64,000 bases of DNA from Arcuatula senhousia (lineage: Eukaryota > Mollusca > Bivalvia > Mytilida > Mytilidae), in the NCBI GenBank assembly GCA_963971305.1, contig OZ020308.1:27495275-27559274 (forward strand), given 5' to 3'. The number at the start of each line of letters is the position of its first letter. Position 1 is the first letter of the stretch. Below the pieces are notes generated by a model, which made no database searches, was not told the origin of the DNA, and saw nothing but the letters and a program-made list of their open reading frames with translations. The position numbers and the translations under genes are program-made. Below are positions 31,528 to 42,724 of this stretch, in pieces.

Positions 31528-33330
31528 GGTAAGGGTTAATAAAAAAAAAAATGCCATTATTAGGCTAAAATGCCTTTTCCCGTCATTTTGCATCATACTA
31601 TGGTGATTTTTCATCAAAAATCCGGTAGAAATTGATAATTTTGATTTTTTGGCATTTTCCATTAATAAAAAAAAAATTGCCATTATTAGGCTAAAATGCC
31701 TTTTCCCGTCATTTTTCATCATACTATGGTGATTTTTCATCAAAGATCCGGTAGAAATTGATAATTTTGATTTTTTGGCATTTTCCAACTTTCCTTTCCT
31801 TTATGAGAAATGGTCAAAATGAGCCAAAAATGCACTATAAGGGAAAATATTGAAAATGCTGTAAAAATTTTATTATTTATACAAAGGTTTTGAAACTTGG
31901 TTTGGCTGTTCACTGGGCCAGGCTCTTTTTATACAGGTCTCAACTGCCATTTTTTTGGTTGTTATGGTAACCAAGGTTGGCCATAAAAGGTCCAAAAAGG
32001 CCTTTTTTCGCCATTTGACAACCAACATTTGCCCTTTAAAAATTTTAAAAAAATATCAACATGTTCAGTGGTTCTCTGACTTAGAATTTTCAAAAATATT
32101 AGTTTGAAGTAATTTTGAGAGCAATTGTCGCAGTCCTGGGGGTCAAAAAAATTTCCTGGCGGCGAGGGGCATTGCTGCTTCCTCGACCCCCCTGACCAAA
32201 GGGGGGAAATCCCCCCTTTAGGACCCCCCTGGAACATCTTTTCAGTCCCCAACCGCGCGAAAAAAACTTGAGTGACCATTTTTTAGGTAGCAACTCTATT
32301 TGCTAAAGTAGCATCAAACATGCTAATACAGGGAGGTTCAGAGCCTTTAGAGGCCCCAAAAGCGGGGGGGGGGGGGGTCACCAAAATGACAGAGAGGCGT
32401 CCAAAGGTGTCTTTAAAGGAAAGGGTTAATAAAAAAAAATAAATTTGCCATTGTTAGGCTAAAATGCCTTTTCCCGTCATTTTCCCGTCAAAAAGGCCTT
32501 TTTTCACCATTTGACAACCAATTTTTGCCCTTTAACAATTTTTAAAAAATTATCAACATCTCCAGTGGTTCTCTGACTTAGAATTTTCAAAAATATGGCA
32601 TTTGAAGTAATTTTGGGAGCAATTGTCGCAGTCCTGGGGGTCCAAAAAATTTCCTGGCGGCGGGGGGCATATATATATAGGCGCCCCCTCGACCCCCTGA
32701 CCAAAGGGGGGATTTCCCCCCTTTAGGAACCCCCCCTCCCCAACCGCGCGAAAAAAGTGACCATTTTTTAGGTAGCAACTCTATTTGCTAAAGTAGCCTC
32801 AACTTTTTTGGCATTTTCCAACTTTCCTTTCCTTTATGAGAAATGGTCAAAATGAGCCAAAAATGCACTATAAGGGAAAATATTGAAAATGCTGTAAAAA
32901 TTTTATTATTTATACAAAGGTTTTGAAACTTGGTTTGGCTGTTCACTGGGCCAGGCTCTTTTGATACAGGTCTCAACTGCCATTTTTATGGTTGCTATGG
33001 TAACCAAGGCTGGCCATAAAAGGTTCAAAAAGGCCTTTTTTCACCATTTGACAACCAATTTTTGCCGTTTAACAATTTTAAAAAAATTATCAACATGTCC
33101 AGTGGTTCTCTGACTTAGAATTTTCAAAGATATGGCATTTGAAGGAATTTTGGGAGCAATTGTCGCAGTCCAGTCATTGCTGCCCCCTTGAACCCCTGAC
33201 CAAAGGGGGGAAATCCCCCTTTAGGAAACCCCCCTCCCCAACCGCGCGAAAAAAGTGACATTTTTTTAGGTATCAACTCTATTTGCTAAAGTAGCCTCAA
33301 ACATGCTAGAGCCTCTTAAGGGGCCCAATT
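31528..33330. repeat. Repeated module of about 0.5-0.6 kb, three imperfect copies
   Basis: Text such as TTTGGCATTTTCCAACTTTC, CAAAAATGCACTATAAGGG, GTTCACTGGGCCAGGCTC, ATGGTAACCAAGG and GGTTCTCTGACTTAGAATTT occurs at about 31777-32330, is partly repeated at 32440-32800, and recurs at 32805-33310. C/G runs (CTGACCAAAGGGGGGAAATC, then CCCCTTTAGG) form hairpin-like blocks. A 150-base subunit starting TAATAAAAAAAAAA is also doubled at 31540-31780. No gene. Confidence 0.75.
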
Positions 33331-33795
33331 TTCCGTGATTTTAGTTTCAACATGTATTTGTTCGTCACTGATGTATATATCATTACATCGTTAATAAGGT
33401 CTTGTCAGGTTCAAATGTGTTTCACAGGATAAAATATGAATTTTCCACTTTTCGTCGTCACCGAAAAATCGAAAATTGCCTCGAAATTAGAATTTACGAC
33501 CTAGCTTTTATTTGAAAAAACGAAAACAAACAAGAAGATTTTATACTTTTACACGTTTTTTTCAAATTTCATAAAAAAATATTAAGAAATAAAGATTTTA
33601 GAGCATTTTGAAATATTTGGGTTAGCGGATGTTGGCCCGGGCCCGGGCCCGAGTTACTCGTTTTAGTCACCACCCCTTACAGCGATATCCCTAATCAAAA
33701 TGGAGCGGGACCTTGTCGATTGTCAAATTTTAAACCAGCTAGAAACAGTAAGCTGCAGTATTTGTCATTTCTGAAAGAACTATTACTTTTTAGCC

Positions 33796-33850
33796 CACCC
33801 GATGAGCTATTGTCATCACTTAGCGTCCGTCGTCGACTGTTGTCCCTGAG
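33796..33850 (+). mobile_element. Truncated start of an AGCTCACCTGG-type element
   Basis: TTTTTAGCCCACCCGATGAG, then CTATTGTCATCACTTAGCGT and CCGTCGTCGACTG, equal in order to the starts at 43891 and 48171. It breaks off after about 60 bases. Confidence 0.55.
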
Positions 33851-34088
33851 ATAATTAAACTAAAGAGACAAGTCTCTCCCGATAAGTGAAAATAACAAGG
33901 TCTTCGCATGATTTTGTATATTGGCAATTCTCTGTTGAAACGTGGTATAATTATTTGAGGGTAAACACTTTTATTATAAATCGGACATGTAAATTATTAA
34001 TATCATAAAGTAAGAGGAAATCTTGCTGCATGGGATAGGCTAATTTTCTTTTTATGGCCCGACCACGTATGTGGATCGGACATCTATT

Positions 34089-34340
34089 CTATAGTTTTAC
34101 CCTTGTCCGTCCGTCCGTCTGTCTGTCTGTCACGCCTCAGTTTTCTGATTTTTTTTCCAAACGCTTATAGATAATGAACTGATTTTTGGTATGTGAGTTT
34201 ACCTTGATGAGTTACAGATCAAGTTTGAGTTTCGTGCCTGTCCACAAATTTTTATGGGAGTTATGGCCCTTTGAACTTTGAAAATTCACTAAAATTTCAG
34301 TTTTCCGCACTTTTTTTCTTAACGCTTACAGCTAATGAAC
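34089..34340 (+). repeat. Left copy of ~252-bp duplication flanking the LINE end
   Basis: Bases 34089-34340 recur at 34481-34732 (offset 392) with a single difference that I can see (CCACAAAT versus CCACGAAT). Confidence 0.9.
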
Positions 34341-34483
34341 ATTTAATCAAGTATGTATGGTTGTGTGTCTAATGTATGCATAATAATGTATTTGTTGTGT
34401 GAATGTTAATGTTGTAATTTATATGCCTGAAAGGGCCCTATGATTAGGAAATAAAGTATTCTATTCTATTCTATTCTATTCTA
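34341..34483 (+). mobile_element. 5'-truncated LINE 3' end with (TATTC)n tail
   Basis: About 140 bases: ATTTAATCAAGTATGTATGG, ending GGGCCCTATGATTAGGAAAT, then AAAG and five TATTC repeats. It is flanked by near-identical copies of a ~252-bp target sequence. Confidence 0.7.
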
Positions 34484-34732
34484 TAGTTTTACCCTTGTCC
34501 GTCCGTCCGTCTGTCTGTCTGTCACGCCTCAGTTTTCTGATTTTTTTTCCAAACGCTTATAGATAATGAACTGATTTTTGGTATGTGAGTTTACCTTGAT
34601 GAGTTACAGATCAAGTTTGAGTTTCGTGCCTGTCCACGAATTTTTATGGGAGTTATGGCCCTTTGAACTTTGAAAATTCACTAAAATTTCAGTTTTCCGC
34701 ACTTTTTTTCTTAACGCTTACAGCTAATGAAC
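34481..34732 (+). repeat. Right copy of ~252-bp duplication flanking the LINE end
   Basis: Begins CTATAGTTTTACCCTTGTCC directly after the TATTC tail and ends CAGCTAATGAAC. See the left copy. Confidence 0.9.
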
Positions 34733-34740
34733 TAATTTTT

Positions 34741-35338
34741 ATACCCCGCCACACGAAGTGGCAGGGTATTATGTTATACCCTCAGTTTTTTTTCGGTGTC
34801 TGTCCTTCTGTCCGTCCCCCGAAGGTTTCCGACCAATAACTTGAAAACGCGTCGAAGGATTTAAATGATATTTTGCACAGCTGTTTAGTACAATAAAATA
34901 CAGGTCAAGTTCGATTTCCAGCATGATCCAAAAAATAGTTTTGGAGATAGGCCACTTTGAAAAATCAAATTTCATGAAATTTTGAGTTTCCGACCAATAA
35001 CTTGAAAATGCGTCAAAGGATTTGAATGATATTTTGCACAGCTGTTATGTACAATAAAATACAGGTTAAGTTCGATTTTCACCATGATCCAAAAAATAGT
35101 TTTCCAGATAGGCCACTTTGAAAAATCAAATTTCATGAAATTTTTAGTTTCCGACCAATAACTTGAAAACGCGTCATGGGATTCAAATGATATTTTGTAC
35201 AGCTGTTTAGTAAAATAAAATACAGGTCAAGTTCAATTTCCAGCATGATCCAAAAAAACAGTTTTTGAGATAGGCCACTTTGAAATCAAATTTTATGAAC
35301 TTTTGATATTATATCGTGGCGGGGTATCATTTAATGTC
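34741..35338 (+). mobile_element. ATACCCCGCCAC-family element with about 180-bp units, nested
   Basis: Begins ATACCCCGCCACACGAAGTG with hairpin partner CAGGGTAT. Three units contain TTTCCGACCAATAACTTGAA and GATATTTTGCACAGCTGTT. GTGGCGGGGTATC closes the element near 35329, followed by TTTAATGTCCCATTACATGCCCT. The flanks share ATTTTT, and the host text GATTTTTGGTATGTGAG resumes afterwards. Confidence 0.75.
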
Positions 35339-35808
35339 CCATTACATGCCCTATTTTTGGTATGTGAGTTTACCTTGATGAGTTACAGATCAAGTTTGAG
35401 TTTCGTGCCGGTCCACAAATTTTTATGGGAGTTAAGGCCCTTTGAACTTTGAAAATTCACTAAAATTTCAGTTTTCCGCACTTTTTTTCTAAACGCTTAT
35501 AGATAATGAACTGATTTTTGGTATGTGAGTTTACCTTGATGAGTTACAGATCAAGTTTAAGTTTCCTGCCGGTCCACAAATTTTTATGGGAGTTATGGCA
35601 CTTTGAAGTTAGAATCCATTGCAATTTTATTTTCTTCACTTTTTTATTGTTCCTTGTAGATAATAAACTGATCAAGTTTAGGTATTCATTTGTTTGACAA
35701 ATTGTTACCAGTGACTGAAATATGAGGCTGGTAGGGGACTATGTATTGTTTTGCAATACTCTCAGAATGCTTGTTGACTTTAATGTATATATACTACATG
35801 TATATTTA

Positions 35809-37883
35809 CACCGTATGGACTCGTGAGCGGATGAAAAGGTGATTCACGTACATGGAAATGGTTAATAACACACTTTGAAAAGGGATAAACGGATTAAAAA
35901 CAAAACAAGGTATGTTTGAGTATCATTTTTCGTTACCCATTTCAACTATATATTAAATGGCATGGCTCACGGAACACTTGAAACTGTTCCCTTTCTTAAG
36001 ATGCATGATATTTTTCGAAAGAATGTTTCAGTTTTCTTCCAACTTAATGACAAAATGATGTTACAAAAAAAATAACAATAAAAGATATTTTTTTCTAATA
36101 AAATCACCCTTTTTAAGAATATAATGTGCATACACGTGCTTTTAGGGATATGAAATATCTCAAAACACCGTTTTTTTATAGGCACGGATCTTATAATAAA
36201 AGTTATGCCCGAAAATTAAAGTAACGTCGTCTGAAAAGGTTATCAATCGGTTACGCATATAAAAATGGTCAAGAAACAACAAATGATTAATACAGACTGC
36301 CGGGCAAAAAAAGATACAATTCAAATTGAATCATTTGAAAAAAATACTGCTATGAAATATAAAGTCGGGAATCCTAATTTTGGTAGAGCGCGTCAGGCGT
36401 AGGAAAATTTAATGTCTGGAAATTTGTTGTCATTTGAATTTATGAAAACTTCTTCTTTGAAAACATGTACAGCGTCTTCGGCTATTCCGTCAACTATTTC
36501 GATGCGATATTAAGCGTATTGAAACATGACATATAAAAACATTTATTTTAAACATACGTTTTAGAATAGAAAGTATTTATCAAATACATTTTACACATAT
36601 GAACCCGAAACACAAAACATGTCCATTTTAAAACTCTCTCCCTGACCCTTATAAATCGAAGGAAAATTCCTTGGCAAAAGTTATTTTCAAAGTCGACCAG
36701 ATTGTCTGACATTCAACTCCCTTACTCACTTTAAAACAGTCCGCATACAATTTTGTAAGCACTATACATCAATATCAATTTATTTCCTTCATTCAAGAAT
36801 TAAGGAGTACATTTTCTCAGGTAATATGCCAATAAGAAAGAAAAGCAGACTATGGCTCAATCGATCAAAACAAAAATGTGGCACTAAAAGACAACAAAAG
36901 AGATATATTTCTCAATCAATACAAGCATTAATTTAATAATTCAAAATCGTCAAAAAGCAGTTTTAGTTTTTTTTTAGTTTTTTTTATTTACTAATAGTTT
37001 GTAGAAATTAAGGTATGTAGTATAATTTTAAATGCATTAAAAATACTTTCAAATTAATTTTATGCTGGAATTCAGTAAACTATTTTAAGAAACTCCTGTC
37101 CATGATTGTTGGTAGTTAAGTTTATAGCCAAACGTTAACATCAAGTTAGGCTTATTTAAGACAATCAAATAAATTAAACTTCTACGCGTGCTATCTTAAT
37201 TTCACAGCCTCTTTTTGTTTACCTGATAATTAAATTTATTTTCCAAACAGTAACACATATTTATGTAAAGATGTTTGTATAATTATGCAATTAATGATTG
37301 GGTTATATGTTTTTTTTTCGCCTCATGTATATGCAACAATTGATTAAAAATTATTTTATTGGAATAAAAAACAAATTTCGCTTTATTTACATTATTGTGT
37401 TGTAATTTAACACGCATTGACCCTTTTTAGCTTTTCTCATTTATTTTCTAACCTTTTCGCCCTGCGTTATCGGCGTATCGTCATTTACAAGCGATATATA
37501 AGATAAATGAACTCATTTATCATGTTAACACATTCCATGTGATAATGATTGTTCTAAAAATTTTGACCTGTTTGAGCAGAAATGTGTGTAAGTATTTTTT
37601 TTGTAAATAAATTCATATTTCAAATGAAGTATTGATTTTGTAAAGAGGTTGTGGAACAAATCGTTCAATAATGAATTATGATGCCAACAAAATTAAACAC
37701 CTAAAGATATGAGGTGTTCCGTGCAATAGCATTTGTTTTTATATAAGAATGGCTACTGGGCTTATTATAGACCTTTTTGATGACATATTGTTATTTTTGA
37801 AAATTTTGCCTTTTCAATGTGTGTTATTTACCATTTCCATGTACGTGAATCACCTTTTCATCCGCTCACGAGTCCATACGGTG
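35809..37883. mobile_element. 2.07-kb element with ~75-bp TIRs and 5-bp target duplication ATTTA
   Basis: The left end CACCGTATGGACTCGTGAGC continues as an inverted repeat with the right end for about 75 bases (to TTGAAAAGG), with two mismatches. ATTTA lies on both flanks (35804-35808 and 37884-37888). The interior is AT-rich with no credible ORF, so it is a non-autonomous derivative. CAC termini with a 5-bp duplication would fit Transib-type elements, but this is only a structural suggestion. Confidence 0.85.
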
Positions 37884-38034
37884 ATTTACAAATATGTCAT
37901 AAAAAAACAGTAGAATGAATTTGAAAATTCAAGAAGATTTTCCCTTAATTAAGATGTCATTTTTTTGAAATTCACCCTTGTCATATTGATACTTAAAATA
38001 TAAATTTTATTTCATTATTTTAATAATAAAAAGC

Positions 38035-39040
38035 TTCGCTATGACCACAACATGTTGAACCCTGTACGTTTTAGGCCCAATATGGATAAAGTCTTATGCT
38101 CTGGACACATGCAGCCCATGGTGGACTGACAAAGGTTTTTGACACATGCTTCTGTGATAGACTTTGACCCAGGGGGTAAAAATATGAATTTTCAATTTGG
38201 TATTCTACTCTTGCAAACAATAATGTTTGGGTTAAAAATTAAAAATCGAACCAGAAATTAAAAAAATTATGATTACGGCCCCTTAGATCATGAGTGTAAA
38301 AAGGTGGGGGTCGCAAAAATTAATTCTCAAATTAGACTCAATACTTGGCACTAGTATGAACTTTCAGAACAATTTTTTTAAACGGACCATAAATAAAAAA
38401 GTTATGATTTTCAAGCCTAATAGCATAACAGTAAAAAAAAGGGACACAAAATTATATCTGCTACTTGACAAGAATTAACTTGCAAAAAAAAAATTGTCAA
38501 AATCGAACCAAAAATAAAAAAAGTTTCGATTACTGCCTTTATGGCCCCTAATTACCTACAGGTGAAAAAGGTGGAGGTTGTGGTCGCAAAAATTAATTCT
38601 AAAAATTGGATAGGCTAACTTGAAAAAAATAAACTTGCAAAAAAAATTTCAAAATGGGACCAAAATTTCAGCCCCTAATTACATAACGGAGGAAAAGGGG
38701 GGCACAAAATTCAAGCAGGCCCATTCTATTATGGTAAGGAACATCTTTGACAAATTTCATACTAATTAGCTAACTAGGACTTAAGTTATTGTAGGAACAA
38801 ATAAAATATTTGAATTTTTTGCCCCTTTTGGGCCCTTAATTTCCTGAAGAAAAAGGGGGACCCCCAAAATCAATCCCATTCATCCTATTACGGTAGAGAA
38901 CATCACTACCAAATTACAAAGCAATTTTGGATAACTTAAACTGAAGTAATCGTGGCAACAAACAAATAGCATTTTGGCCCCTTATTGGCTACTAATTTCT
39001 AAACAAAAAAGGGGGACCCCAAAATCAATCCCATCCATCT
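38035..39040 (-). mobile_element. Minus-oriented Helentron-like relative, degraded
   Basis: GTTGAACCCTGTACGTTTTA, then GGCCCAATATGGATAAAGTC and CCATGGTGGACT are the reverse complement of the 3' part of the 15618 and 24953 elements. Repeated blocks with CCCCTAATTAC and AAAAAGGGGGACCCC continue to about 39040. The 5' end is not clear. Confidence 0.55.
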
Positions 39041-39046
39041 TTTTAT

Positions 39047-39330
39047 ACGACCGCAAAGGTTTATAATGTTATGGCGATGTCGTCGTCTGTGGACACTTTG
39101 GTTTCCGTGCGATAACTTGAGTAAATGTTGACCAAATGTTGTGAAATTTTGATATGATGTTTGTTACCACTAAAGAAAGGTTGGTATTGTATTTGGGGAT
39201 TGTGGCCCCTACCATTTTAGAAAAAAGGGCTAAAACGGGTGTATTGTCTAAACTGTTGTAGAATGTTTATTATTCGATAGATTTTGAAAATTCTTTTTTT
39301 ATTCAATTCAACATGTTCAATAAGTGAAAA
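39047..39330 (+). mobile_element. Truncated ATACGACCGCAA-family element
   Basis: Begins ATACGACCGCAAAGGTTTAT and follows the text of the 24953 element for about 280 bases before unrelated sequence begins. Confidence 0.65.
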
Positions 39331-39675
39331 AGTACCTTAGATAAAAGACAACAAGAACAAACAAACCCTAAGATGAACTCCAGGCCATTATTGAGAAGAA
39401 TTACAATGTATATGTTTGACAGAGCTGAACAAAATCAATTTTTCCCCCAAAACTAGATTTTTTTTCAATCTTGCTATTACCATGATTACTGACAGCTAGT
39501 TAAATAATATTTTTACAATGTATTATTCTGGAAGCCTTTACCATGTTTACTAAGACACCAACACGACATCAATTCTTACTAAAATGCTATCTTTGATAAT
39601 TTTATCAATAATTTTTTATGATGCAAAATAATTATTTAACCAGGGATTTTGATTTTGATTTTGTTTCATTTTTAG

Positions 39676-40072
39676 ACATGGCGGGCAAATTATCACCAAA
39701 GAGCTTTACTCGTCAGACTGCTCAGGGATAAAGAAGACAAGAAATATGCACAGGAAATGCAAATGAGAAAGGTCAAATTTTTCACTAGAAAACCAGGTTC
39801 ACATGGGATAACAGAGGAAGCCTTTGATTGCATCAACTTAAAAACATATTCATTAGAAGAATTCTATGACTATTTGAATCTTCATCTGAAACCATTTAAG
39901 CAGTCTGAAATAACTACAGTAAAATATTGGAGAGATATTGTCAGTTGCATAGAGCTAATTGATTATAGATATCAATCAATGCCAGAGGAAAGAAGAGTAG
40001 AATTTTGGTCAGCGAACAGATCTCCAGAGGATGACAACCAATTAAAGGAAGCATATGAAAAATTGTCAAGCG
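39676..40072 (+). CDS. Unrecognised gene, penultimate exon
   Basis: Opens after the pyrimidine-rich acceptor TTTCATTTTTAG with TWRANYHQRALLVRLLRDK, runs through TRKPGSHGITEEAFDCINLK and EFWSANRSPEDDN, and ends AGCG|GTAAAG in phase 1. The frame is open upstream to the acceptor, so the ATG at 39757 need not be the start. Confidence 0.75.
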
Positions 40073-41940
40073 GTAAAGCTTTTCAATAATCATGTATACC
40101 CAAATGAAAAAAATATGCTTGTCTTTGGTTTTCCTGCTTATCTTAGTTTTTCATGTCAACCCTAGCTTTTGATTGCTAATTTTGCCTAAACACAGTTAAA
40201 CTTGATACCGTATAGCGGGTTATTCTCGCTGGGGTAAATTTTCGTGGTTTTTGTCCGAAAAAGTGTGTGTGAATTGTTTGCCGGTTTTATTTTCGCAGTT
40301 TGTTGATTTGTTTGTTAATGATTTGCATTAGAATAATATTTTCGTGGGATTTATTTTCCGGATTTACATAGAACTGCGAAAAAAAAAAAATTAAACCACT
40401 GCGAAAATATCCCGCTATATGGTACTAAAAGGTATCTTCATTCCATTCACTCAAGGTGAAAAATATAAAAATGAATGCCTACCTACATGTACACATGTAA
40501 ACACACATATTTTGTTTTGACCTAAATATTATTCATTTTCTGGAAAGTTTGTCAGACAAAAGTTGAAAACAATATGAACAACAGCTGTTCACCTGTGAAG
40601 CAGAGCTGGATATATGAATTTATTCATATTTAAGTGTGGCTCTATTGACCAAAGTGGTGGTGTGAACTTTTTTTTTCAGTTTTATAAGCCTCTATATTAA
40701 GAACTACATGTATAAGCCTTAGGTTGATGAAACTTGGGATGCATACTCACCAAGTACAAAAACAACACAGCTGTGTTCCAACCTTTTTGTCTACAATACT
40801 AAAGTTTTGCTTAGTGAGCATCACTATATCTCAAGAATTGTAAGTCACAGGTTGATGAAACTTTGTACATGTATGAATATGCCTACAATGTATATAGTAG
40901 CTGATTCTAAAGTCCAAAAGGGCTCAGACAAAACCAGTGAACACAAATGAAGAAACTGACAACACAAAAAAGGAAAAAAAAATACAAAAAAACAACTGAA
41001 TAGTAATCAAGAAAGCAAACTCAAGACCTAACAAGAGTGAAACAGGTTTTCAGGAAGAGAAAGCTGTGCCTGCTTGCTATAGCACATTAGCCATGTATTA
41101 CATTCAATATTTGACATATTTTATATACGGTAGTCACTTTGCAATTTCATTAAAAATGTTTATACATACATTTGAAGTGAAGACCATTTTCATGGTGTGA
41201 TTAAATTTTTATTTGTAGAACAAAAGAATGTTGTGGATGCATTTGTCATTGCATTTGAAACTGACATGATAGAGGGTCAAGCCAAAAATTTAATAAACTG
41301 TTTGCTACGAACCATTAAGAAATGTATGGAGGGTGAGCCATCGTTTCTAAGCTTTAGTCCAAGCAAAAAAAGTGATTCAACCAATACTGTATTAGAAACA
41401 ATCTTTGATGATTTTAATTCATCAATGTCAGAATTGCAGTTTGAGTCACCTTATAGCAATCAGTTCAAAATTTCATCTCCCTTAGCATCATCAAGTTTTG
41501 AATCCAAAGAATACAAGTCTGGAGGACCAACAGAAGCATCAAGGGACCGTACAAGGAATAAAAGTTCTACAAGACTCACTGTTGTACCAGACTATTGTGT
41601 TGCTCTCCGGGGATTTCCCGGTATTTTCCCATTAGTTTTTGAAACCCAACCAGCTAACCAGGAGACTGGGGCTTTATACCAAAACATCGAACAGATGCTG
41701 TCAAAATTATTCTTTCAAGACGTTGTGTTTGGGATTATTGTGTCTCCTAAATCATTTCAATTTTCTGTTATTATTAAAAAAGAGCGTTGTCTTTTTTTCT
41801 CAAGTACAGTGCCAATTAATTTTTACGCAGTTGATGATACACTTAATGTGAATCGGATTGATGTATTGTTTAATTTCATATATCAAGTATTGAAATGGGC
41901 AGGGAACACAAAGTGCCTCTTATCAAATAAGAATAAATAA
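39676..41940 (+). CDS. Unrecognised gene, last two exons; possible degenerate PD-(D/E)XK-fold protein
   Basis: Two exons (39676-40072 and 41219-41940) join in phase and end at TAA. I do not recognise the family. Exon one is charged and mostly helical. In exon two, after a Ser-rich linker (residues about 45-110 of that exon), a compact region starts VVPDYCVALRGFPGIFPLVF, then ETQPANQETGALYQNIEQML, a hydrophobic strand FGIIVSP and a second strand FQFSVIIKK. The spacing PD ... ExQ, then a Q-rich helix and β-strands, resembles the core of the REase-like fold with Lys replaced by Gln, so if it is that fold it may be catalytically altered or inactive. This is inference from pattern only. The 5' exons are not identified and may lie anywhere between 22.4 and 39.6 kb. 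Confidence 0.7.
40209..40422. mobile_element. Short TIR element CCGTATAG, second copy
   Basis: Begins CCGTATAGCGGGTTATTCTC and ends GCGAAAATATCCCGCTATATGG, inverted. It sits in the intron of the unrecognised gene. Same family and size as 20749-20962. Confidence 0.78.
41219..41940 (+). CDS. Unrecognised gene, last exon
   Basis: Acceptor TTTATTTGTAG, phase 1 in (G+AA gives E), starting EQKNVVDAFVIAFETDMIEG. A low-complexity Ser-rich linker is followed by the PDY ... FETQ region. It stops at TAA 41938-41940; an AATAAA overlaps the last codons. Confidence 0.8.
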
Positions 41941-42352
41941 GATAAATGTTAGGAACTATAAAACTCTTCTTTGAAATAAGCTTTCTCTGCCTTTTTCATT
42001 GTTAGCTCATTTGGCCAAAGGCAATGTTAGCACTAATAGTTTCTGTTCATTTTCTGCTGTTGTAGTTTAACTAGTTTAACTATTGTAAAAATCTTCACTA
42101 AAATCACTGTAGCAATTTGACTGAAACTTGCCAAGAATGATATATGGCATGTTGGCAACCAATAATCCTTATTTGAATTAATCCAATAAACAATATGGTC
42201 ACTGTTGCTAAAAATAGAACGTAGGGTTAAATGTATTCTAAATGCAAATCTTTCAAAGACTATATTAGATAAAAAAATCTAAAGGTTCTTAAGCTCTTCA
42301 CAACAGGGGGGTCAACAGGTCTGACTGTACATTGTACATTGATGAAAAAATC

Positions 42353-42358
42353 AATAAA
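42353..42358 (+). promoter_or_regulatory. Candidate poly(A) signal of the unrecognised gene
   Basis: AATAAA about 410 bases after the stop codon. Confidence 0.35.
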
Positions 42359-42393
42359 GTGGTAGAAAAGGATGTTGATATTTATAGAAATTA

Positions 42394-42520
42394 AATACTT
42401 TGTAGGGAAATCCACTTGTTCAGGGGAAATAATTGTGTTGGGGGCAATTTGGAGGAAGAGGGATGATTGGTTCTTTCTATGTCAAGTTTATTGAATAATA
42501 TGATAAAAGCAATTTCAACA
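42394..42520 (+). repeat. Segment shared with the end of the NF1 3' region
   Basis: TTTGTAGGGAAATCCACTTG, then GGGGAAATAATTGTGTTGGG and AATTTGGAGGAAG match 22209-22275 with few changes. A further block, TTTATTGAATAATATGATAAA, resembles 22328-22360. Confidence 0.8.
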
Positions 42521-42724
42521 CTGTTGTACATGTATTTCATATTGTATAAGATAAGAAGATGCAGTAAAAGGCTGCCTTCAGTTGCATTTCATAAGAAGTT
42601 GTGCTATGAACTAAAATTTTACCCTTTATACTGCATCAATTGTTGTTATAAATCACAGCAGTACCAATGTTGCATTTGACTGTCTTTTGTAAAAAAAAAA
42701 ACAAGAATATGACCAAAAGACATA

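Larger units (their letters stand above)
34054..35755 (+). mobile_element. Composite Helentron-like element, ATGGCCCGACCACG family, twice interrupted
   Basis: Begins ATGGCCCGACCACGTATGTG and (TCCG/TCTG)n. Units contain GGTATGTGAGTTTACCTTGA and AAATTCACTAAAATTTCAGT. It is interrupted by a LINE end (34341-34480) flanked by a long duplication and by another element (34741-35338). It appears to end near GGCTGGTAGGGGACTATG (about 35730), which recurs inverted near 49540. Relative: minus-oriented copy at 55885-56857. Confidence 0.6.

Noticed and set aside
31471..31788. 105-codon minus open frame with repeated SKLSISTG
   Set aside because: The repeats come from the doubled 150-base unit; the real LINE frame is different and ends at 31112.
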